From contig NZ_JAELVQ010000002.1 in assembly GCF_016428595.1 (NCBI RefSeq), positions 62,001 to 126,000 on the forward strand: a DNA stretch of 64,000 nt. The letters run 5' to 3'. The DNA comes from Snuella sedimenti. GTDB lineage: Bacteria > Bacteroidota > Bacteroidia > Flavobacteriales > Flavobacteriaceae. Below, piece after piece: positions 28,465-36,044 of this stretch. Positions within the stretch are counted from its first letter, which is position 1; each line of letters opens with the position of its first letter. The notes beneath the pieces were generated by a model, which saw only the letters and a list, made by a program, of their open reading frames with translations, was not told the DNA's origin and did not search any database. Made by a program: the position numbers and the translations under genes.

Positions 28465-29787
28465 TTATTCAGTACTTTTCCAATTAGGATGTTTTTTTAA
28501 CTCATCCATTAAAAACCGTTTGGTTTCTAGCTCCTTTTCGGTTAGCGAATCTAGATGTATGGGGTGTTTTTCCAGTGGATCTTTATTTAAGTTGAAAAAC
28601 GTTCCATCCTGGTATAATTTATAATCAAGTGTCCTAACAAATTGATTTTTATATTGATTTATGCGTTTCCCCCATTGGGGGTCGTAGTGTACAAATGCGG
28701 TGTTACGTGCTTTATAGTCATTACCTTTTAATAAAGGATAGAAGCTTCTCCCATCAGAAGAAATCTTTTTGTCAACAATGTCGGCTAAGGTTGGAAAAAA
28801 ATCACTGAATTCTATTAGTTCACTGTAAACAGAGCCTTTCTTTATTTCCTTAGGCCATGAAACGATTAGCGGTACATGCGTGCCAGCGTCAATTGTATTA
28901 CCTTTTGCTCCTTGAACAGTACTATTTACCGTCTTAGAGAATATTGTGGGATGTGTACCATTATCTCCGGTAAAAATAATAATGGTATTGTCATCAATAT
29001 TAAGAGTTTTGAGTTTAGTTACTATTTTGCCGATAATTTTATCGGTATAAGCTACCATATCCTTAAAATAGGCTGTGTCATTTTTCTTTCGTAGCTCAAT
29101 TTGTCCCCAGTCTTTAGAGTCGGGTGTAGGCACAAAAGGATCATGGACTAAGACCATAGGGTAGTAGATAAAAAAAGGTTTGTCTTTCTTGCGCTCCATA
29201 AAATCCATCAGATAATTGGCAAATATATCCGGTCCATAGTCATTGGTTTTACCTTGTATGGTTTTGCCATTTTGTTCAATTAAGGGCGCTGCATATCTTC
29301 CTCCTTCATTTCCTGATTTTGTTAATTGCCATAAACAGTATTCGTCAAAACCAAATGTATTAGGTTTTGTATTATCATTCCAATCAGGAATGTTGTCTTT
29401 ATGATAGGCACCATTTAGCTGCCACTTTCCGGTAATACAGGTGGCGTATCCTGCATCTTGCATTAAGTTTCCAAAAGTGTATTGGTTAGTATTTAAATGA
29501 CCAAAATAATCGTAATTTCTATAGTTGTACAGGCCTGTCATTATTTTAACCCTTGAAGGTGTACAGAGCGGTTGGGAAATGCACTTTGAGAAACGAATAC
29601 CATTAGAAGCTAGATGGTCTAAATTGGGCGTATTGTAAGCTATAGAACCATTAGAGCTCAAACATTCATATCCCATGTCATCAGCCATAATGAGAATGAT
29701 ATTTGGTTTCCTTTTACTTTTTTTGTCAGCGTTACATGAGAATACGAAAACTGAAAGAATTATTAAAATTGATAAGTAAGGTTTCAT
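28465..29787 (-). CDS. sulfatase lipoprotein (arylsulfatase type, S1 family)
   Basis: A 440-residue sulfatase. The N-terminus is a lipoprotein signal (Cys18 in VFVFSCNADKK), so it is probably outer-membrane or periplasmic. Active-site features: the metal pair Asp36-Asp37 in ADDMGY, the formylglycine signature CTPSR (75-79, Cys type), GKW (120-122), VHDPF with His215, and TGDNGTH (273-279). It removes sulfate esters, most likely from polysaccharide fragments; the substrate cannot be told. Its leader carries a TACCTTTG promoter and a start-codon-pairing motif (copy D). The NagX-like gene lies upstream on the same strand. The activating formylglycine enzyme is not in the window. Confidence 0.92.
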   Translation of the reverse strand: MKPYLSILIILSVFVFSCNADKKSKRKPNIILIMADDMGYECLSSNGSIAYNTPNLDHLASNGIRFSKCISQPLCTPSRVKIMTGLYNYRNYDYFGHLNTNQYTFGNLMQDAGYATCITGKWQLNGAYHKDNIPDWNDNTKPNTFGFDEYCLWQLTKSGNEGGRYAAPLIEQNGKTIQGKTNDYGPDIFANYLMDFMERKKDKPFFIYYPMVLVHDPFVPTPDSKDWGQIELRKKNDTAYFKDMVAYTDKIIGKIVTKLKTLNIDDNTIIIFTGDNGTHPTIFSKTVNSTVQGAKGNTIDAGTHVPLIVSWPKEIKKGSVYSELIEFSDFFPTLADIVDKKISSDGRSFYPLLKGNDYKARNTAFVHYDPQWGKRINQYKNQFVRTLDYKLYQDGTFFNLNKDPLEKHPIHLDSLTEKELETKRFLMDELKKHPNWKSTE

Positions 29788-29821
29788 CTGTTAATATTTA
29801 TTGTTTTTTAGTGGTCAGATG
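29785..29821 (-). promoter_or_regulatory. start-codon-pairing leader motif, copy D (sulfatase)
   Basis: On the minus strand the leader reads CATCGCATCTGACC and, 25 bases later, ACAGATGAAA, in which ATG is the sulfatase start. CATCTG (complement of 29816-29821) pairs fully with CAGATG (complement of 29785-29790). The CATCTGACC and ACAGATG blocks are identical to copies A and C. A looser block 1 (GAAATGCCTATTA) occurs just after the promoter near 29912-29923. Confidence 0.55.
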
Positions 29822-29923
29822 CGATGTCTAAATCATTATATACTCGCGTGTTTTATTTTGAAAATAGGAGTTCGTGAATCTTCGATTTCGGTTGGGTTTG
29901 TAACTTTTTGATAATAGGCATTT

Positions 29924-29931
29924 CAAAGGTA
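29924..29931 (-). promoter_or_regulatory. promoter of the sulfatase gene
   Basis: The minus strand reads TACCTTTG, a perfect TAnnTTTG box. It implies an unusually long leader of about 130 bases that contains the start-codon-pairing motif close to the gene. Confidence 0.55.
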
Positions 29932-29962
29932 TTAATAAAATTAGAAGTATATTTTAATTATT

Positions 29963-31138
29963 TTATAACTTTAACTTAAAACCCTTCTTTTCCAGATAGC
30001 CTGTAAAAATAACAACCAACATTGCAAACCCGAAAGAGACAATGAGGCCTAGAATCCCATTGTTTAAAACATCGGGTAAGCGTATAGTGGATAAGTTCCT
30101 AATGGGGTATATAAAGTAAGGGATCATATAGCAAGTTAAGGTAGCTGTTCCAGCGGGTGCAATTATCTTCGCCCATTGCGTGTGTTGTTTAACATCGGCA
30201 ATATAATAGCATAGTACAAATAAAAGAAACCCAAGTCCGATGCAAATCCCTAACCATGCCGGAGTACCTTGGATCTTTGAGATACCCCAATAGGGACGCA
30301 TTAAAAAGCCGTAAGACAAAATGGCTACTCCAGTTAAAGTTAGGGTTAGTAACTTTTTAGGAGTATCGTTTTTAAATTTAACGAGTATTAGGGCAGCAAT
30401 AATACCAGCATTTGTAAATGCAGGTATCGTGCCCGTGTAAATCGTTGAGATATATTTAAGAGCACCCTTTAGTTGAGGTAAAAGGTCGGCATGATGTAAT
30501 ACAGAAAGTAAGTTGAAAATATAAAAGCAACCTATTATAACTATTTTATTGCCCTTAGAAAAAAGATAAATTAAAGCATTAATACCGTATGCCCAACCAA
30601 TAAGCCCCAAAATACCCCACCATTGCGTTGTCATACCACTGTTGCCAGTAGGACCTCCTTTGTATATAGCGGCTAAAAAAATAAGTATTAAAATACCAAC
30701 AACCTGTATTGGGTTATGCCATTTAAAAGGTATAGGACTTCGCTTCCAATCTGTCCAAATTAGGACAACGCCCAAGGCCATAAGCAGGCACCAAGTATAT
30801 TTGTCTAACATACCAGAATCATGGGCCGTTTCGTAATTAACCATAAATACCCCAATAATTAGAAGTGATATGCTTCTTATAATAATGTGTCTGGCAATTG
30901 TATAAATATTACCTCCTTTTTTTAGTCTTTGTTTAATAGCAAATGGAATGCTTAATCCCACAATAAAAAGGAACAAAGGGAAAATAATATCAGAAAAACC
31001 TAAATAGTCTTCTGTAGCTGTAGCATGGTTTAGCCATTTAGGAGTGTTTGTTAAAGTCCAGAAATCGTTTACCCAAATCATTAATACCATGGTTAGAGCT
31101 CTTAAGATATCTATTGAAGCTATTCTTGAGTTTTTCAC
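29963..31138 (-). CDS. NagX/DUF5009-like multi-pass membrane acyltransferase-family protein
   Basis: A 391-residue protein with about ten hydrophobic segments. The N-terminal RIASIDILRALTMVLMIWVND and the first loop with DIIFPLFLFIVGLSIPFA match the family of heparan-alpha-glucosaminide N-acetyltransferase-like/DUF5009 proteins (NagX in sugar-use loci). By analogy it may acetylate glucosamine at the inner membrane; this is inference. The start is GTG at 31138, kept because the conserved N-terminus begins right there. The GTG forms part of an 8-base dyad with the leader (copy E). It lies upstream of the sulfatase gene on the same strand. Confidence 0.82.
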   Translation of the reverse strand: MKNSRIASIDILRALTMVLMIWVNDFWTLTNTPKWLNHATATEDYLGFSDIIFPLFLFIVGLSIPFAIKQRLKKGGNIYTIARHIIIRSISLLIIGVFMVNYETAHDSGMLDKYTWCLLMALGVVLIWTDWKRSPIPFKWHNPIQVVGILILIFLAAIYKGGPTGNSGMTTQWWGILGLIGWAYGINALIYLFSKGNKIVIIGCFYIFNLLSVLHHADLLPQLKGALKYISTIYTGTIPAFTNAGIIAALILVKFKNDTPKKLLTLTLTGVAILSYGFLMRPYWGISKIQGTPAWLGICIGLGFLLFVLCYYIADVKQHTQWAKIIAPAGTATLTCYMIPYFIYPIRNLSTIRLPDVLNNGILGLIVSFGFAMLVVIFTGYLEKKGFKLKL

Positions 31139-31283
31139 ACGTTTAAATTTTAGTAATTATTTTTTTATTGTAATTATAAAATTAAGAACGTGTGCAACCA
31201 CTCCTTACACTCGTTCTCTCATTAAAAATTTTAAACATTCCTTTTGTGAAGTAATTTTTAAAATTTCTTAATGCTCGTTTCAT
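31136..31283 (-). promoter_or_regulatory. start-codon-pairing leader, variant copy E (GTG start)
   Basis: On the minus strand, ATGAAACGAGC (31283-31273), similar to block 1 of the other copies, is followed by CACACGTT (31194-31187) and then AACGTGTG (31143-31136), whose GTG is the start codon. The two are perfectly complementary over 8 bases, with 43 between. CACACGTTCT can instead pair with AGAACGAGTGT upstream (31217-31207) with one mismatch, so two exclusive folds are possible. In copies A-D the start is ATG and the partner CAT; here it is GTG and CAC. Confidence 0.5.
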
Positions 31284-31597
31284 TTGTTTAATATACTTGT
31301 ATAATACAATAAAAAAATAATTGCAAACAATTCTGCGTTACGATTGTATAAATTTAAGGGTTTCTAAAAAACTTCTTTAATGTTTTGATCTTCATTTTTT
31401 TGTTTTTTCTTGTCGATTTGTTCAACAATGTATTTTGGGGCATTGTCCTTTTTATAAAATACGACTGGAATTTAAACAGTCTCTTAATGTGTTTTTTTAA
31501 GATTTCATTTTAGGAATAGCTATAAGAGCATTAATCCTTAATGCTAGAGATTAAGAAAAAAATTAAAGCTTGCAGTTACAAGCAGAGGAGAATAAAT
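31284..31597. other. AT-rich intergenic region with a terminator and a dyad
   Basis: No gene is seen. On the minus strand it holds the end of the upstream transcript: a hairpin GCTTG/CAAGC (31568-31572 with 31579-31583) followed by a T-rich run (listed separately) and a perfect dyad AGCATTAA/TTAATGCT (31527-31545). The promoter of the NagX-like gene should lie near 31290-31330, but no exact TAnnTTTG box was found. Confidence 0.5.
31553..31585 (-). terminator. terminator-like hairpin after the sigma/FecR/TonB operon
   Basis: Minus strand: GCTTG, a six-base loop, CAAGC, then TTTAATTTTTTT. It lies just behind the small secreted-protein gene at 31598. The stem is short (5 bp), so the call is moderate. 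Confidence 0.5.
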
Positions 31598-31996
31598 TTA
31601 TTCCAAAGAAGCTTTGTAGGTAAGGTTTGACCGTGATTTAGCAATGAGGTTTTGTTCTAAAATTGAATTGAAATTTACAAATTGTAACACTGCTTTTTCT
31701 TGGGATTTAAATTGAATAGTTAAATTGAAACGCTGTGTATTTATTAAATTGAAACGCTGTGTATTTAAAAGAGATTTAAAACTGAAAATAGTATACCGAT
31801 TGAGCGTAACTTTTAAAGGGATTGTACTATGATAGTGGGTAGTATGATTGCCACTGTTCGAACGAGGAGTGATAACCTGTTCGGTTTGTGGTCTTTGATA
31901 ATTGTTAATAGCCGCCGTAAAGCCAGAAAATGTTATTAAGGTAATCAGCAAGGCTATACTGCCAAAAAGTGTTTTTATGTTTTTTGCAATCAACAT
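31598..31996 (-). CDS. small secreted protein of unknown function with an internal repeat
   Basis: 132 residues with a hydrophobic N-terminal signal (about 1-30, LFGSIALLITLITFSGFTA). I do not recognise a family. Residues around 78-93 contain a duplicated octapeptide (NTQRFNLI then NTQRFNLT) produced by a perfect 24-base tandem repeat in the DNA. The gene lies 20 bases behind the TonB receptor gene and is the last member of that operon. Small exported proteins of this sort often follow receptor genes in this phylum, but the role is unknown. Confidence 0.65.
   Translation of the reverse strand: MLIAKNIKTLFGSIALLITLITFSGFTAAINNYQRPQTEQVITPRSNSGNHTTHYHSTIPLKVTLNRYTIFSFKSLLNTQRFNLINTQRFNLTIQFKSQEKAVLQFVNFNSILEQNLIAKSRSNLTYKASLE
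31720..31767. repeat. 24-base perfect tandem duplication inside a CDS
   Basis: Two identical 24-base units lie head to tail (31720-31743 and 31744-31767), adding exactly eight codons without shifting the frame. Perfect identity suggests a recent slippage or duplication event, and copy number may vary between strains. Confidence 0.9.
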
Positions 31997-32016
31997 ATTA
32001 CAAATATAAGTAATTA

Positions 32017-34371
32017 TTAAAAGTGCACCCTAAAGCTAACATTTGGAGTAATGCCAAGTGATTCATTATCAACTTGGTTGACTTCATTTTCGTCGTCAAG
32101 AGTATAGTAAGTATTTATAATATTCTTTTTGTTTAAAACGTTCCAAACTGAAGCACCAACAGTCGCTTTAACAGTATCTGTAATATTAAAGGCATAAGTA
32201 GCGGAACAGTCTACACGTAAATAATCACTTAAATTAGAACTGTTGGGGTCCGCATAAGTTATTTCGTTGTCATCAGGATCGTCTTCCAATGCTGGTTTGG
32301 TAGTGGGTTTTCCAGAATGCCAGTTTAAACCTAAGGCAAATTTAAACGCATTACTGGTATAGGTACCCGCTAAATTAAGCGCATGGGTTATGTCTGTGTT
32401 ATTCGGAAAAGAGCGTCCGTCGTTTAAGGATTTGAAGGTATAATTGTTGGAGCTAAACGAATAGGATAACCAAGTGCTAACGGTAGTGCTGAATTGTTTG
32501 TTTAGTAAAAAATCAACGCCCTTTATGTTGTAACTTCCAGTTGCATTTATAAATTGGTACTGGTTTTGAAACCCTTGACTTCTTGTGGTAATCCCGTTTA
32601 CTTTTTTTATATAGGTTTCAGCACTTATCAATAATTTGTTTTTGTTGTAATGAATACCGGCAGAAAGCTGTTTACTCTTTATGATTGGAACGGGGTGTAT
32701 CTCTTTATTGTTAATGGTTATAGCCTTCTCTTTATTATTTGATAATACCCAGCGACGTTTCTCAATACCTAAAAAGTCGTTTTGTAGATCTATAATTTGA
32801 GAGGTGGTCTGACTTTTAAACTCACCCAATATTTCAAAACGGAAGTTGTTAAGAAATCGTTGGCTAAAACTTAACCTAGGTTCAGCTAAAAACACGTTGA
32901 ACTTAGAGATGTAGTTTAAGCGCCCACCCAGATTAAATTTGGTCATAGCGTTAAGTGATAGAAATCCGGTTTCAGCATAAATAGCGTGATTGCGCAGCAC
33001 ATCTCTTATGTAGCTTCTAAAAGGAGGATTGTTAACATCTTCTAGGTTGCTTATCCCTACTTCGGTAAACTGATAGCCGCCATTGAGCTTAAATTGTGAA
33101 TCGGGTTGATAGTTAATGTCTAGTTTTACCGAACCATCATAAACTTCATTCTCTTGAATTAGTCGCTGGTTATTTAGAATGTCAAAATTTGTGGCATCAA
33201 GATCGTAATTAGAAACATATATTTGTGATGTGGTTGAAAACCTATTACTCCAATCTCTGGTATAAGTTACACCTACAGCCCTGTTTTCTTGTAAGAGCAT
33301 GCTGTTTAAAGCTTCGTCTCTATCATTTATAGTAGATTGTTCAAGGTAATTTAGGTTATTGTTTACATTTAAGATATGGAAACGAATTTTGTCCTTTTTT
33401 GAAATGTCATATAAGAACTTTACGGCAATATCATAGAAATAGAATTGTTCGTTTTTGGAAATTGAGTTTGAATCTTGATTTGAATTGCTTAGATCCGAAT
33501 CTTGAAAAATACGCTTAAAATATTGATCGTAAGTCGGGGTGAGTATCAAATCGGTTACAGAGCGTCGAGTAGAAAACTGTAATTCTGTTCTTGATGATAA
33601 TGGGATTTTTGCATACGCATCAGCATTAATTAAATTAAACCCTATTCCAGCTTTGAATGTACGATCCAATTCATCGGGTAGTTGAATGTCTATAATGCTC
33701 GAAATGCCGTCGCCATATTTGGCACTTGTACCATTTTTAAAAACATTTATGCGTTTGGTAGTATAGGGGCTAAAGGCCGAAATGAGCCCAAAAAAATGTC
33801 CGGATTGATACATTTTAATACCATCCCACAGCAATAGGTTTTGGTCATGGGTGCCGCCTCTTACATTAATGTTCGAAACGGTTTCGTCTGAACTTAGGAC
33901 ACCTGGCAGGGACTGTATAGTTTGTAATACGTCAGGTTCAATTAAGCCGGGAAGAATACCAAAAGCTTCAGGCTTAATGGTAACAGAACCATCATTTAAT
34001 TTTGTTATCCCGGTAGTAAGGTAATTATTAATAACAACCTCTTCCAGCTCTTGTACTTTAAAGCTATTGCGTTCTGAGTTTGTTTTTTTTATGGCAACAA
34101 AACGCTTGTCTAGTAATTGGAAGTCTAGGCGCGTTTCTGTCCTCAATGCTTCCAAAGCAACTTCCAAAGTTAAACCTTCACTGGGGAGTGTGGCTTTTTT
34201 GTCTTTAATAAAGGCATCTACATAGGAGAACTTTATGTTGTATCGGCTTTCTAAAACTTTTAAAATTGAGATAAGTGGTTGCTTTTCCTTTTGAATAACT
34301 TGAGCGTTTACACTTTCAATATTCAAAAAAAATAAAAGGATAACAATAGAAAGTAGCCTTCTATTACTCAC
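32017..34371 (-). CDS. TonB-dependent receptor with STN signalling domain (FecA-like)
   Basis: A 784-residue outer-membrane receptor. After the signal peptide (1-24, ...NIESVNAQ) comes an STN/secretin-like domain (about 30-95) that talks to FecR-type anti-sigma factors. The plug follows (about 125-225: LPGLIEPDVLQTIQSLPGV, SNINVRGGTHDQNLLLWDG). A beta barrel comes next and ends in ITPNVSFRVHF with a terminal Phe. The start is GTG, overlapping the fecR-like gene by 8 bases. With the upstream FecR and sigma genes it forms a surface-signalling set. The ligand is unknown; no siderophore or glycan gene adjoins it except the repeat lipoprotein. Confidence 0.92.
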   Translation of the reverse strand: MSNRRLLSIVILLFFLNIESVNAQVIQKEKQPLISILKVLESRYNIKFSYVDAFIKDKKATLPSEGLTLEVALEALRTETRLDFQLLDKRFVAIKKTNSERNSFKVQELEEVVINNYLTTGITKLNDGSVTIKPEAFGILPGLIEPDVLQTIQSLPGVLSSDETVSNINVRGGTHDQNLLLWDGIKMYQSGHFFGLISAFSPYTTKRINVFKNGTSAKYGDGISSIIDIQLPDELDRTFKAGIGFNLINADAYAKIPLSSRTELQFSTRRSVTDLILTPTYDQYFKRIFQDSDLSNSNQDSNSISKNEQFYFYDIAVKFLYDISKKDKIRFHILNVNNNLNYLEQSTINDRDEALNSMLLQENRAVGVTYTRDWSNRFSTTSQIYVSNYDLDATNFDILNNQRLIQENEVYDGSVKLDINYQPDSQFKLNGGYQFTEVGISNLEDVNNPPFRSYIRDVLRNHAIYAETGFLSLNAMTKFNLGGRLNYISKFNVFLAEPRLSFSQRFLNNFRFEILGEFKSQTTSQIIDLQNDFLGIEKRRWVLSNNKEKAITINNKEIHPVPIIKSKQLSAGIHYNKNKLLISAETYIKKVNGITTRSQGFQNQYQFINATGSYNIKGVDFLLNKQFSTTVSTWLSYSFSSNNYTFKSLNDGRSFPNNTDITHALNLAGTYTSNAFKFALGLNWHSGKPTTKPALEDDPDDNEITYADPNSSNLSDYLRVDCSATYAFNITDTVKATVGASVWNVLNKKNIINTYYTLDDENEVNQVDNESLGITPNVSFRVHF

Positions 34372-35272
34372 GGGTTAAGATTATGGTATTGTTAACCTTA
34401 CTGTAAGTTACTTGTAAAGGTAAGGTAATGGATTGTAATGCAACATCTAAATTGTTATGTGCAAAACTACCACTAAACAGTTGTTTGGTATCTATGTTTT
34501 TTGTGGTAATATTAACGTTGTACTGCCTTTCAAACTCAGCAAGCACCTCCTTGTAAGGTAAGCTTTTAAATGTACTCTCGTTATGGAGCCACGAAGGGCT
34601 TGGTTGGCTTTCTTTTTCTTTAGCAATTAATTTCCCATCAATAATTAAAAAACTGTCGCCAGGTTTTAATTTTGTTTCTTGAGAATTATGGGTGACTCCA
34701 ACCAAGCCTTCGTAGCAAATAACTTCAAAATAATTTTTTCTTTGCTTTACATTAAATTGGGTGCCATAAACGGTAACGGTTCCTGATTTTGTGATAACAT
34801 TAAAGGTCTCACCTTTGGCAACTTTAAAAAAGGCTTCGCCTTCCAGTCTAATATCACGTTCATGTTTCCAAGATTTTTTATTAAAGACGATGGATGATTT
34901 AGCATTAAGTGTAACACTGGAAGCATCAGGCAAACTTATAGTTGTTTTTTGTGCCATAGTTGTCGATACACTTGTATCTAGAGTTGTGGTATAATGGTAT
35001 ATACCAAAACAAATAACAAGTATGGCAGCGATGCGCATAAATGACTTTAACCATGAGGTTTGCTTTTTGGAGCTTCTAATGGCAGACAATGTACGTTCTA
35101 ATTCTTTAGAAGTGTCATAATCATCTGCTTTAAAGGCCTGTAGACTATGCGTTAACTTCATTAAGTCATCATAGTCCTCAAGTGCTTTAAATGCCTCAAG
35201 CTCTTGGTCATTTAAATCGTTGTTTAACCATTTCGATATTAAAAATTCTCTATCCATCATATCTAAATTCAA
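34364..35272 (-). CDS. FecR-family anti-sigma factor
   Basis: 302 residues: a cytoplasmic N-terminal sigma-binding part (LISKWLNNDLNDQELEAF), one transmembrane helix at about 80-97 (MRIAAILVICFGIYHY), a FecR periplasmic domain (TISLPDASSVTLNAKSSIVF, GEAFFKVAKG, VYGTQFNVK) and a C-terminal domain with FSGSFAHNNLDVALQSI, an STN-like fold that meets the receptor. It should hold the upstream ECF sigma factor inactive until the receptor is loaded. Start could also be Met5 or Met6 (35260/35257). Confidence 0.92.
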   Translation of the reverse strand: MNLDMMDREFLISKWLNNDLNDQELEAFKALEDYDDLMKLTHSLQAFKADDYDTSKELERTLSAIRSSKKQTSWLKSFMRIAAILVICFGIYHYTTTLDTSVSTTMAQKTTISLPDASSVTLNAKSSIVFNKKSWKHERDIRLEGEAFFKVAKGETFNVITKSGTVTVYGTQFNVKQRKNYFEVICYEGLVGVTHNSQETKLKPGDSFLIIDGKLIAKEKESQPSPSWLHNESTFKSLPYKEVLAEFERQYNVNITTKNIDTKQLFSGSFAHNNLDVALQSITLPLQVTYSKVNNTIILTRE

Positions 35273-35319
35273 CTATATAACAATTAACACTCATTTTTTC
35301 CTACCCTTTATTTTAAAAA

Positions 35320-35350
35320 GTTTCAAGTTCCAAGTTTCAGGTTTCAAGTT
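35320..35350. repeat. TTTCAAG-type low-complexity repeat
   Basis: The 107-base gap between the fecR-like and sigma genes contains GTTTCAAG, TTCCAAG, TTTCAG and GTTTCAAG in a row. It is the same style of word repeat as between rpsL and rpsG. No regulatory signal is evident. Confidence 0.6.
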
Positions 35351-35379
35351 TTTGGTTTCGTATCGATAACAAACAATCA

Positions 35380-35895
35380 TTACAGTTCCTTAATGTCCCT
35401 TCGCAATTTCTCCAAAGCCCCATAAATACGTTTTTCAACCGCTTTGGTTGAGATGTCTAAAATTTTAGCTATTTCTTTAAAACGTTTTCCTTCTACACGG
35501 TTCATCATAAAAGCTTCACGTTGCGCATCGGTTAAATTAGCTAGGGCTCTTTGTAGTTTGTCCATGTACTCGGATTCCTGCATTAAAAACTCTGGGTTTT
35601 CATTGGTGGACGTTTTGGGTTTGGTCTGTTGGTACTTTAAAACTACTTTTTGGTGGGCAACTTCATTTAACATTAAATTATTCGCTGTAGTAAACAAAAA
35701 ACTTTTGGCTTTATCAGGAGTGACCTTAGCACAATTTTGCCATAATTTAACAAAGGCTTCCTGTACCTTGTCTTTAGGGTTTAGCAGTTCGCCAAACTTA
35801 TAATATAAAAAGTCATGTAAATCTTTGGCATATTTATTAAAAATAGAAGAAAATAGATGTTCTTCACAAATATTATCATGTAATTGTTTCTTCAT
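35380..35895 (-). CDS. ECF RNA polymerase sigma factor (FecI-like)
   Basis: 171 residues with region 2 (LHDFLYYKFGEL and DKVQEAFVKLWQN, about 28-55) and region 4 (LTDAQREAFMMNRVEGKRFKEI, KILDISTKAVEKRIYGALEKL, about 112-165), and no extra domains. It is the first gene of the leftward operon sigma-fecR-TonB receptor-small protein. It should direct polymerase to its own receptor operon, and perhaps to the divergent lipoprotein gene, when released by FecR. Confidence 0.93.
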   Translation of the reverse strand: MKKQLHDNICEEHLFSSIFNKYAKDLHDFLYYKFGELLNPKDKVQEAFVKLWQNCAKVTPDKAKSFLFTTANNLMLNEVAHQKVVLKYQQTKPKTSTNENPEFLMQESEYMDKLQRALANLTDAQREAFMMNRVEGKRFKEIAKILDISTKAVEKRIYGALEKLRRDIKEL

Positions 35896-36044
35896 GCGGT
35901 TTAGGTAGTTGGAGCCTCTAAAATAAGGCTTTTTGGAGTTTGGGTTTTGGAATTTTTAATTTTTTTTGGGAATGAGGGTAGGAATTTTTAATCGCTTCCT
36001 GTTTTATGATTAAAAATGCTATGTTAAACCCTAAATCAAACATT

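Noticed and set aside
31044-31271. 75-codon plus-strand frame over the NagX-like start
   Set aside because: It crosses the start and leader dyads of a real minus-strand gene and shows no protein-like pattern.
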